This document shows, one piece after another, positions 16,446 through 23,714 of a stretch of 64,000 nt of DNA; the stretch's first letter is position 1; each line of letters opens with the position of its first letter. Both the position numbers and the translations under genes were made by a program. Under the pieces are notes generated by a model. That model saw nothing but the letters and a program-made list of their open reading frames with translations, had not been told where the DNA came from and did not search any database. Source of the stretch: Bacillota bacterium (GTDB lineage: Bacteria > Bacillota > Bacilli > Paenibacillales > UBA4045); assembly GCA_023441055.1 (NCBI GenBank), contig JAEZQY010000018.1, positions 1-64,000 of the forward strand, given 5' to 3'.

Positions 16446-16784
16446 ATGGGGAAAACCAATAATCGATGTATAGGTGCATATTCTGCCTTAGAAATTGTAA
16501 GCGGTAAATGGAAGCCTAAGGTTTTATTTCAACTGTCACAAAACGAGTCTTTACGCTTTAATGAATTGAGAAAAGTTATCCCCGAAGTAACTCAAAAGAT
16601 GCTGACTTCTCATTTGAGAGAACTTGAACGCAATAATATTGTACATCGTAAAATATATGCTGAAGTACCGCCAAGGGTTGAGTACTCACTTACGGAGTAT
16701 GGGCGAAGTATCCTACCGATATTGGACTCTCTTCAAGAATGGGGGATGAAGCATCTGGAACAATTGGATGAGAAAACAACCTAG
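16446..16784 (+). CDS. HxlR-family transcriptional regulator
   Basis: About 112 residues, winged helix: ALEIVSGKWKPKVLFQLSQN, PEVTQKMLTSHLRELERNNI, PPRVEYSLTEYG. One Cys near the N-terminus (NNRCIGAYSALE) is at the position conserved in HxlR proteins. ATG 16446 is chosen because the earlier in-frame ATG 16428 lacks a ribosome-binding site. It likely controls itself and the divergent quinone reductase in response to electrophiles. The regulator at 9117 is a distinct paralogue. Confidence 0.85.
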   Translation: MGKTNNRCIGAYSALEIVSGKWKPKVLFQLSQNESLRFNELRKVIPEVTQKMLTSHLRELERNNIVHRKIYAEVPPRVEYSLTEYGRSILPILDSLQEWGMKHLEQLDEKTT

Positions 16785-16876
16785 TCGAGGGAAGATAACA
16801 AGGGCGGTAAGAGAAATGTGACGAATACTCGATATAAGAATATAGGTTCAAGTCATAAACACAACGGTGATAACAG

Positions 16877-17599
16877 TTGATCCATGATAATAGGAATGCT
16901 CAACAGGCTCAGTCACTGCCTGATTATGCTCGCCGAGTGATTGCAAAAATTCGTGACTATTATGGGTCGCGCGGGGATATGGTGTGGGAGGTGCAGACGG
17001 ATGAACCCATGATTGCACTCACATTCGACGATGGCCCAGACCCCGTTCAAACGTTGAAGGTATTAGATGTACTATCTGCTTATCAAGCCAAAGCAACGTT
17101 TTTCGTGGTAGGGGAACAGGCAGATCTCTATCCGGAAGTATTACGGAGAACAGCGGAGCAAGGCCACGAACTTGCCAATCACACGTATACGCATCTGCCC
17201 ATCAGTGGTGGGTACTTGTCGACAAGTGTGCTAGAAGACGAGATCGTGAGGACCGAGCAAGCGATAAGGATGGCCACTGGAGAGCGCCCGCGATTATTCC
17301 GCCCGCCAGGGGGCTATTGCGATGTTCAGGCAGTGAGAACGATCATTGATCATAACTATAAGATAATCTTGTGGTCTCACCATCAGGATCCCGAAGATTG
17401 GAAGAAGCCTGGTGTGGGTAAGATTGTGAATAAAGTGCTAGAACATGCACGTAACGGGGATATCATCCTGCTCCATGATCGAGGTGAAGGTGCTGATCAG
17501 ACTGTGGAGGCGCTCGAGCACATATTGCCTGCATTAGCAGAGCGAGGCTTTCGCTTTGTTACTGTGTCTGAGCTTCTGCAGCATCAACGATACATTTGA
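16877..17599 (+). CDS. Polysaccharide deacetylase (NodB homology, CE4)
   Basis: Length is 240 residues. All NodB motifs are present: TFDDGPDP with D51/D52, HELANHTYTH with metal ligands H102 and H106, FRPPGG at 141-146, ILWSHHQDPEDW, and the late DIILLHD motif. These zinc enzymes remove acetyl groups from peptidoglycan or chitin-type sugars. There is no signal peptide or membrane anchor, unlike most family members, so either it acts in the cytoplasm or it leaves by another route. TTG 16877 has GGTGA 8 bp upstream. It is monocistronic and closed by a strong terminator. Confidence 0.88.
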   Translation: MIHDNRNAQQAQSLPDYARRVIAKIRDYYGSRGDMVWEVQTDEPMIALTFDDGPDPVQTLKVLDVLSAYQAKATFFVVGEQADLYPEVLRRTAEQGHELANHTYTHLPISGGYLSTSVLEDEIVRTEQAIRMATGERPRLFRPPGGYCDVQAVRTIIDHNYKIILWSHHQDPEDWKKPGVGKIVNKVLEHARNGDIILLHDRGEGADQTVEALEHILPALAERGFRFVTVSELLQHQRYI

Positions 17600-17610
17600 A
17601 TGCTCTGGCC

Positions 17611-17652
17611 CCCACATCCGCTGCTGATACAGCAGCGGATGTGGGTTTTTTT
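17611..17652 (+). terminator. Strong rho-independent terminator
   Basis: CCCACATCCGCTGCTG (17611-17626) and its exact complement at 17630-17645 with loop ATA, followed by seven T. It separates the deacetylase from the operon that starts at 17750. Confidence 0.95.
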
Positions 17653-17749
17653 ATTGATTAAAGTAGTATATTGTTGGATAATGTCAAATATGATAGATGG
17701 CATGATTGTGGAATACGACTAGCGCACGAGAAATGGGGTAAGGTGCGAT

Positions 17750-18907
17750 ATGGATGTTGATATAGAAAAAGAGTTGCAGCGGCAGCTGATTGTTCCGCGC
17801 GAGCAAAGGCTGCTGTCGCTATTGTTCAAGGAACATGTAAGTAAAGAGGACGTTGAGCACCAGCTTCAAGGCTTGCATATCGATACGGAAAATCATTATT
17901 ATTTGCTGATGCTGGCTCGTTTAGGTTTCGAGCGGAATTGGGTGGGGTTCCCTGAACATGTGATCCCGCAATTGAAAGGGATTTATCGCTATTATCAGGC
18001 TCAGAATGCACTGCTGCTCCAGATGTTAATGAAGACGATCAAACAGTTGAATGAGGAACAGATCACCCCGTTACTGATCAAGGGTGTCGCGATGCGTCTG
18101 CACTATGCCCCTGGGGTAGCCAGAATCATGGATGATGCAGACATTGTGATAGAGGGTAAGCAGTATGATAAGGCTATGTCCATTGTGCAAGGAATGGGTG
18201 CGGCGTATGTGGGCTATGCGAAGCATTCCAGCACTTACAAGCTAGGTCATGCGGAGTTCGATCTCCATCATGTTATTTATAAAAATCATAATGAAAAGGG
18301 CAGTGATATCTGGCGTCAAGTCGAACGGATTGAGGTGAACGGATGTCACTTTAACTTATTGTCGCCGATCGATATGTTCATCCATGTATTGGATACACAA
18401 TCACGAGACATATTTCTGAATGAGCATATGAATCGCCGCATGAAATGGCTGTTCGATGCGAAAATGGTGCTGAATCGGATGCCGGATAAGGATTGGGCCG
18501 CCATCGCTAAGCGAGCGCACGAATTGCATTGCAATTATCGGGTGTGCCTGATGATGAAACTGTTCGCAGCTTGTTTTCCAGAAGACATTTCGTTAGCGGA
18601 TGTAGAAGCTTTATTTACAGTGGATCAAGGATATGCCAGGTGGCTGCAGGATGCTGTGAATTATCGTGAGACGATCGTGCAATATGTAAAGGAACGGAAT
18701 GTGTACGTATATAAATTCATCACGCCAAGGGTGTTTAAATTAAGGGTCAAATATAATCCGCTCTGGAAGGAATACAACTATCAGGCTCATGAATTAAAGA
18801 GATTAAGTCCGGGAATGAGCTATATCAGATATGTGGTGGAGCATTATCAACTCCATCAACCACGGCAATTTTTCAAGAGAATTGTTTTGCGGTTACGCTT
18901 TCGTTAA
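17750..18907 (+). CDS. Nucleotidyltransferase-family protein (NTP_transf_5-like)
   Basis: The 385-residue protein has the signature of putative nucleotidyltransferases of the NTP_transf_5 type: ITPLLIKGVAMRLHYAPGVA, then RIMDDADIVIEGKQYDKAM with the acidic metal-binding pair, and AEFDLHHVIYK. Such genes (PadeN-type) occur in phosphorylated lasso-peptide clusters of Paenibacillus as well as in polysaccharide loci. It opens a six-gene operon and is followed after 37 bp by an HPr-kinase-like gene, which is the same pair as in those clusters. A role in adding a nucleotidyl or sugar-phosphate group to a peptide or glycan is inferred. ATG 17750 has AAGGTG upstream. Confidence 0.75.
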   Translation: MDVDIEKELQRQLIVPREQRLLSLLFKEHVSKEDVEHQLQGLHIDTENHYYLLMLARLGFERNWVGFPEHVIPQLKGIYRYYQAQNALLLQMLMKTIKQLNEEQITPLLIKGVAMRLHYAPGVARIMDDADIVIEGKQYDKAMSIVQGMGAAYVGYAKHSSTYKLGHAEFDLHHVIYKNHNEKGSDIWRQVERIEVNGCHFNLLSPIDMFIHVLDTQSRDIFLNEHMNRRMKWLFDAKMVLNRMPDKDWAAIAKRAHELHCNYRVCLMMKLFAACFPEDISLADVEALFTVDQGYARWLQDAVNYRETIVQYVKERNVYVYKFITPRVFKLRVKYNPLWKEYNYQAHELKRLSPGMSYIRYVVEHYQLHQPRQFFKRIVLRLRFR

Positions 18908-18944
18908 TGGACACAGATTTCATACTAGAAAGTGAGATTAATCG

Positions 18945-19982
18945 ATGAGTAGTGAAAATACTACAGTCTCCACATTTTTGGAAAGTGTGAACAATCGTAT
19001 AGTAAAGAAGAATGGAGCTCTCTACGAGAGCTGGCAAGTCTCGCTAGCAGGCAAGGTTGTTGAAATTCGGTATTGGAATGAGTTGGAGGTGTCATTCATA
19101 AAAGCATCTCTTCTGGGAAGAGGGCTTCCAAAGGAGAAGTATACCGTACCGGATACGGTGGTCTGGTGTTATACGGATGATGTTAACGTCTATATTCCTG
19201 ATTTGCTGCGCAATCAGCCGCTGCCCGAGGGTGCATTAACCGATGTCTATCAGGGCAGGGATGCAACGGGCTGTATGAAGGTCACGAGAAGCATTGGGAT
19301 GACAGGCGGCGACTTCGCGCGAAGGACGTATTATTTCTGCAGACATGCAGGCACTTCTTACGATGACTTTATGCTGGGGCACCCGCTATTACAGTTTTTT
19401 TATTTCTGGACCGAGCAGGAGAACTTATTGCTTCTTCATTCTGCTGCAGTTGGGATTAACCATAAAGGGGTGTTGATTAGCGCGCGTGGAGGTTCCGGAA
19501 AGTCGACATTGTCGGTAAGCTGCTTGCTTGAGGGGTTAGCGTTTGTAGGTGACGATTATATTCTGATGAGCGGAGCAGGAGAACGCCATGCACTCCCGCT
19601 ATATACAATGGTTGGCTTAAATCAGGATATGATTCAGCTGTTAAAGCCGGATATGCCCGTTGTTAAGACGGAGGAGAAGCGAAATAACAAGCAGTTCTTT
19701 GATGCAACAGCCTATCCGTTTGAAGAACAGTTACCGATTAAAGCGATCCTATATCCCCAAGTTACGGAGCAGAGTGAACCAACTATAACGCCGACAGACC
19801 GAGGTCCGGTATTAGTCAAATTGGTTCATTCCAGCGCGAGTCAAATTGGTGGACGGCGAGATACGCAATTGGTGAAGAGAATGATGGATCGATTGAAGGA
19901 TTTACCTGTTTATCAGTTTAATCTTAGTAAAGACCTTAAGAAAAATGTAAACGTACTAAAACACTTCGTGGAGGGACTTTAA
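18945..19982 (+). CDS. HPr-kinase-like P-loop protein (PadeK-type)
   Basis: The 345-residue protein has an HPr kinase/PEPCK-like C-terminal core: LLLLHSAAVGINHKGVLISA, the P-loop ARGGSGKST (about residues 184-192), and FVGDDYIL with the paired Asp. It is too divergent and too long for catabolite HprK, and lacks the N-terminal DRTGG domain. Homologues phosphorylate the C-terminal Ser of lasso precursors (paeninodin-type kinases, established for that group). Here no precursor is visible. It lies between the nucleotidyltransferase and the PqqD gene, and the stop is 2 bp from the next start, so the proteins are probably made together. Confidence 0.8.
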   Translation: MSSENTTVSTFLESVNNRIVKKNGALYESWQVSLAGKVVEIRYWNELEVSFIKASLLGRGLPKEKYTVPDTVVWCYTDDVNVYIPDLLRNQPLPEGALTDVYQGRDATGCMKVTRSIGMTGGDFARRTYYFCRHAGTSYDDFMLGHPLLQFFYFWTEQENLLLLHSAAVGINHKGVLISARGGSGKSTLSVSCLLEGLAFVGDDYILMSGAGERHALPLYTMVGLNQDMIQLLKPDMPVVKTEEKRNNKQFFDATAYPFEEQLPIKAILYPQVTEQSEPTITPTDRGPVLVKLVHSSASQIGGRRDTQLVKRMMDRLKDLPVYQFNLSKDLKKNVNVLKHFVEGL

Positions 19983-19984
19983 GC

Positions 19985-20404
19985 ATGTATACATTAAACG
20001 AAGAAAAGATGTTCTATGATATTGCTGACGGACAAGCCATCGTTATTAATTTTGTTACAGGCATGTATTACGGAACCAATGAGCTCGGATCGAAGGTGCT
20101 AGATGCGTTATTACAAGGAAAGGCGCCAGCGCACATTGTTGCGGCAATCAAGTGTAATGAAAACTGTGTGGCGGACATTGATCAGCGTGTAGAGCAGTTT
20201 ATTGCCGTTCTTACGTATAAGGAAATATTAATTCTCAATGATCAACCGTACAGCGAGGAAGGACTGGACAATGTTGTCGTAGCTGATGGCGATTATAGCC
20301 TTGAGCTGAATGAGTTCGCGGAGGTTCAAGATCTTCTGCTGGCAGACCCGGTCCATGATGTGGAAGAAGCGGTCGGATGGCCTAAGCTCAAAGAAGAGGC
20401 TTGA
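19985..20404 (+). CDS. PqqD-like peptide-binding protein with C-terminal extension
   Basis: The 139-residue protein has a PqqD/RRE-type N-terminal domain of about 90 residues: MFYDIADGQAIVINFVTGMY, YGTNELGSKVLDALLQGK, VEQFIAVLTYKEILIL. In RiPP pathways this fold binds the leader peptide and presents it to modifying enzymes. Unlike stand-alone PqqD or lasso B1 proteins (80-95 residues), it carries about 45 extra residues ending in EFAEVQDLLLADPVHDVEEA then VGWPKLKEE. I recall similar L-L-x-x-DP-[IV]-H-[DE]-V...GWP tails in other PqqD-HPrK gene pairs, but this needs checking. GGAGGGA precedes ATG 19985. Confidence 0.78.
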   Translation: MYTLNEEKMFYDIADGQAIVINFVTGMYYGTNELGSKVLDALLQGKAPAHIVAAIKCNENCVADIDQRVEQFIAVLTYKEILILNDQPYSEEGLDNVVVADGDYSLELNEFAEVQDLLLADPVHDVEEAVGWPKLKEEA

Positions 20405-20408
20405 ACCA

Positions 20409-21074
20409 GTGAAGCTATCCATTATTATGCCCGTATATAATGCGGCGGCTTATTTGGTAGAAGCGGTGGAATCGATATGGAACCAAACCTGGAATGGATC
20501 GAGGGAGATTATTATTGTGGATGACCAATCTGAGGATCATTCCCTCTCCATCGCCGAGCGTTTGGGTGATGCTGTGGTCTCGGTGGTGCATGGCGGCGCA
20601 GCAAAGGCAAGGAACGTTGGACTGCACATGGCTAGCGGGCAATTCGTGTTTTTTATGGATGCAGATGATGTACTATGGCAGGATGCGTTGGAGAAGCTTT
20701 TCCATGCAATGGAAGTAGACGAACGTTGTGAGATTGTGTATGGGAAGGCAGAGGACTTTATTTCGCCGGAGTTACCGGATGACGAGCAGCGGAGACTGAA
20801 GGCCAGAGAATCCGGTTACGGCGGTGTTCTGCCGGGATGTGCGCTTATCAGGAGATCGCTCTTCGATCGGAGCGGTGCCTTCGATGAGAAGCTTTCAAGC
20901 GGAGAAACGGTAGATTGGATGATGAGGGTAAAGGAAATAGGCGCCGTGGTCCGGGAGATTAATCAAGTAACCTTAAGACGACGCCTTCATATGACCAATA
21001 CCGGACGTCTGAAGCGTGGCGAGGAAATGAAAAATTATGCAGCTATTCTAAGGAAAAGGATGTCGAAGGAATGA
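20409..21074 (+). CDS. GT2 glycosyltransferase
   Basis: The 221-residue GT-A protein starts at GTG 20409 (AGAGG upstream), just 4 bp after the PqqD stop: KLSIIMPVYNAAAYLVEAVE, the nucleotide-sugar Asp in IIIVDDQSEDHS, and the metal-binding DADD motif in VFFMDADDVLW near residue 80. The acceptor region is short. It transfers a sugar from a nucleotide donor; neither donor nor acceptor can be read. Its ATGA stop overlaps the next gene. The open frame continuing upstream overlaps the PqqD gene and is not the real start. Confidence 0.85.
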   Translation: MKLSIIMPVYNAAAYLVEAVESIWNQTWNGSREIIIVDDQSEDHSLSIAERLGDAVVSVVHGGAAKARNVGLHMASGQFVFFMDADDVLWQDALEKLFHAMEVDERCEIVYGKAEDFISPELPDDEQRRLKARESGYGGVLPGCALIRRSLFDRSGAFDEKLSSGETVDWMMRVKEIGAVVREINQVTLRRRLHMTNTGRLKRGEEMKNYAAILRKRMSKE

Positions 21075-21928
21075 GGCCTTTAGTATCGATCATCTCGCCC
21101 GTATACAATGCCATGCCTTACCTGAACACCTTCTTAGATTCGGTAGAAAGCCAAACCTATGCGCCATTGGAGCTTATCGTAGTAGATGACGGGTCTATGG
21201 ATGATTCCTTGGCGGTCCTCACCGAGCGAGCGGCTGGGCTAGAAGCAAAAGGAATATCGGTGCAGGTGTTATCTCAGCAGCATGCAGGTCAGGTGGCTGC
21301 AGTTAATGTGGCATTGCCGAGGGTTCGCGGCGAGCTGTTAACCTGGTGCGATGCGGATGACTACTGGATGAAGGACAGTATTGAGAAGATGGCGGAATGT
21401 CTGCTTGCTCATCGCGATATCCATATCGTGCGTACGAACGGCATCATCGAGGATAATACAGAGAACCCGATCACGTTTAGAGAAAAGGAAAAACAACCGT
21501 TCTTGTCAGATATCTTTTACGACTTGCTGCATGAGCGCATCTTGGAGCTTGCCGGCCGATTTATGGTGCGTACCGAAGCGTTGTTCTCCTGTTATCCGAA
21601 CCGTCAGATTCCTAAGTCGCCAGTGGATCAAAACCCGCAGCTTCTGCTTCCAGTCGCAAGCCGAAGCAAGTGTGCTTATATCGACGAGGAGCTGCATGTA
21701 TATTGCAGAAGAAGCAGCGGTCATTCCAGCACGAGGCGCAGCTTTACCGAGATGATGCAACGGGTTGAAGATATCAAGCAGCTTTATTTAAGTATTTTGC
21801 CCCATTGTGACTGTGACCAAGACTATTATCGCCAAGAAGTGGATCATATCGTGGCTAAATGCAAGAAGAATGTCATGCTTACTGCTGCTATGGCAGCAAG
21901 AAAGGGAACGAGTACAAAGCTGTCATGA
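21071..21928 (+). CDS. GT2 glycosyltransferase
   Basis: The 285-residue second GT-A enzyme has RPLVSIISPVYNAMPYLNTF, LIVVDDGSMDDSL, and TWCDADDYW as the DxD box near residue 96. It overlaps its upstream neighbour by ATGA and its downstream neighbour by ATGA, so the two transferases and the exporter are translationally coupled. The C-terminal half is Cys-rich for this window (CDCDQ, then VAKCKK). It probably extends the same glycan or glycopeptide as the first transferase. Confidence 0.85.
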   Translation: MRPLVSIISPVYNAMPYLNTFLDSVESQTYAPLELIVVDDGSMDDSLAVLTERAAGLEAKGISVQVLSQQHAGQVAAVNVALPRVRGELLTWCDADDYWMKDSIEKMAECLLAHRDIHIVRTNGIIEDNTENPITFREKEKQPFLSDIFYDLLHERILELAGRFMVRTEALFSCYPNRQIPKSPVDQNPQLLLPVASRSKCAYIDEELHVYCRRSSGHSSTRRSFTEMMQRVEDIKQLYLSILPHCDCDQDYYRQEVDHIVAKCKKNVMLTAAMAARKGTSTKLS

Positions 21929-23649
21929 AACGATCAATCGGAGCAAACGTCCATACATTGTGGAGCTTATTTAGTCGAAGGCGGCAATTTCAATTATGTG
22001 TACTGGTGCTTTTCTATGTGATCGGCGCCGTATTAGAAACCGCGAGCATTTCACTTATTTTCCCTTTTGTTTCGGTCATTTTAGACGGGGACAATGAGAG
22101 TATGAGGAAGGCTGTTTTTTTGGCGGGAATGGTTTTGCTTTGTTTTCTCGTCAAGAACCTATTCTTGTATGGGTTAGGCATCATTAAACGCAAATTTATC
22201 ATGACCAATTATCGGGATACGAGCAAGGCGCTGCTTCGCACATATTTGGGTCAAGATTATCAATCGTTCACAAATGAGGATTCGTCTGTAGTTATTAATA
22301 ACGTTAACAAGTATACGAGCTCGATCTTCTTGAGCATCCAGAATATGCTGGAGTTCCTTGCAGAAACACTGGTTATTCTGATGCTATTGGCTTACATGTT
22401 CGTCTTGAATGTGGAGATATCGGCGGCTATGCTTCTCCTATACGTGCTTATTATGGTCCTGTTTCATCGGTATATTTATATGAAAGTGCGAGAGATCGGG
22501 AGACACTCCAATCACAGCTTCGATCGAATGAGTGCTGTTACAAGAGAAGCCATTACGGGAATTAAGGAAGTCAAGCTGTATAACGCCAAGAAAGCCGTAG
22601 ATCAACTCTATGGAGGGCATATTGAGGTAAATGCAGACTTAGAAGTAAAGCAGACGGTTTATTCCACGTTGCCTCGATATCTGATTGAATTGATTACGGT
22701 AGCTTCTATGTTGCTAGTGTTCTTGGCTACTATGGCCACGAATGGCTCATCAGCGGACGTGATGTCGAAGATGACGATTCTAGCGTTGATATTAATTCGA
22801 GTTATGCCAGGCGTTACGAGAATCAATGGCTATTTATCTTCTCTGTATGCCAATTCTGCGGTGCTGGATCGAATGGATGGCGATTTCTTCGAGATGGTTC
22901 GGGGAATCCTTAGGGAAGATAACAGAAGCAGGTTGTATGACGCCAATCAGCAAGATCATGATGGACGAGGCACAGTGAGGTTTGAACCAGGCAGCAAGCT
23001 TGTATGCAGAGATCTGTCTTTCTCCTATGAGAATGGAAAAGAAGTTTTGTGTAAAGTGAACTTAGAGATTCCATGCGGAGCGATCGTTGGGCTAAAGGGT
23101 CCATCTGGAATAGGCAAGAGTACTCTGTTACATGTGTTGACGGGGCTGCTGCTGCCAAGTGAAGGATCAATCTATGTGGAGCGCGCAGATGGAACGAAGG
23201 AACAATTAAACGAGAACAAGCTTCACGCAGGTTATCTGCCGCAAAGCGTATTTATGCTCAATGCTACTTTGAAGGAGAATATAGCTTTCTTCCGCGACTA
23301 TGTGCCAGAAAAATTGAAGCATGCGATATCGGTAGCGCAAATAACAGATATGATGGCAGGACTCCGGCTTGGTGAGGATACCCATCTAGGTGAAAACGGA
23401 ATCTTCCTATCCGGTGGACAGTGTCAACGTGTCGGTTTGGCGAGAGCGGTGTACGATTGTCCGGATCTGCTGGTGCTCGACGAGGGGACATCTGCACTGG
23501 ACGAAGGTCTTGAAGAAGAAGTGATGAGAGCGGTGATGGGATTGAAAAATCAGACTGTTATCATTGCCTCGCATCGAGAATCGACTCTAAAGCATTGTGA
23601 CTTTGTGTATGAATTGGCTGCCCAATCAAGCCATACTAGAGCTGAATAA
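21925..23649 (+). CDS. ABC exporter, fused membrane and ATPase domains
   Basis: The 574-residue half-transporter has six membrane helices in residues 15-300, then a nucleotide-binding domain with Walker A GPSGIGKST (about 392), signature LSGGQCQR (about 495), Walker B LLVLDEGTSALD (about 515) and the H-loop IASHRE (about 549). It resembles MsbA-like or lasso-peptide D-type exporters. The start is ATG 21925, overlapping the glycosyltransferase stop. As last gene of the operon it should export the product made by the five upstream enzymes. It has no peptidase C39 domain, so no leader cleavage by this protein. Confidence 0.88.
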   Translation: MKRSIGANVHTLWSLFSRRRQFQLCVLVLFYVIGAVLETASISLIFPFVSVILDGDNESMRKAVFLAGMVLLCFLVKNLFLYGLGIIKRKFIMTNYRDTSKALLRTYLGQDYQSFTNEDSSVVINNVNKYTSSIFLSIQNMLEFLAETLVILMLLAYMFVLNVEISAAMLLLYVLIMVLFHRYIYMKVREIGRHSNHSFDRMSAVTREAITGIKEVKLYNAKKAVDQLYGGHIEVNADLEVKQTVYSTLPRYLIELITVASMLLVFLATMATNGSSADVMSKMTILALILIRVMPGVTRINGYLSSLYANSAVLDRMDGDFFEMVRGILREDNRSRLYDANQQDHDGRGTVRFEPGSKLVCRDLSFSYENGKEVLCKVNLEIPCGAIVGLKGPSGIGKSTLLHVLTGLLLPSEGSIYVERADGTKEQLNENKLHAGYLPQSVFMLNATLKENIAFFRDYVPEKLKHAISVAQITDMMAGLRLGEDTHLGENGIFLSGGQCQRVGLARAVYDCPDLLVLDEGTSALDEGLEEEVMRAVMGLKNQTVIIASHRESTLKHCDFVYELAAQSSHTRAE

Positions 23650-23714
23650 CTCTTATACGCAACATATAGTACAATAGAATGGTGTTTTCCATTGAATGAA
23701 GGGTGTGGGTAATT

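Noticed and set aside
17681..17722. 13-codon ORF (MSNMIDGMIVEYD) before the RiPP-like operon as a precursor peptide
   Set aside because: No good ribosome-binding site, no core-like C-terminus, and too short for a leader plus core. Chance ORF is more likely.
18945..19982. Catabolite HPr kinase/phosphorylase (hprK)
   Set aside because: The N-terminal HprK domain is missing and the gene sits in a PqqD/glycosyltransferase operon. Only the P-loop core is shared.
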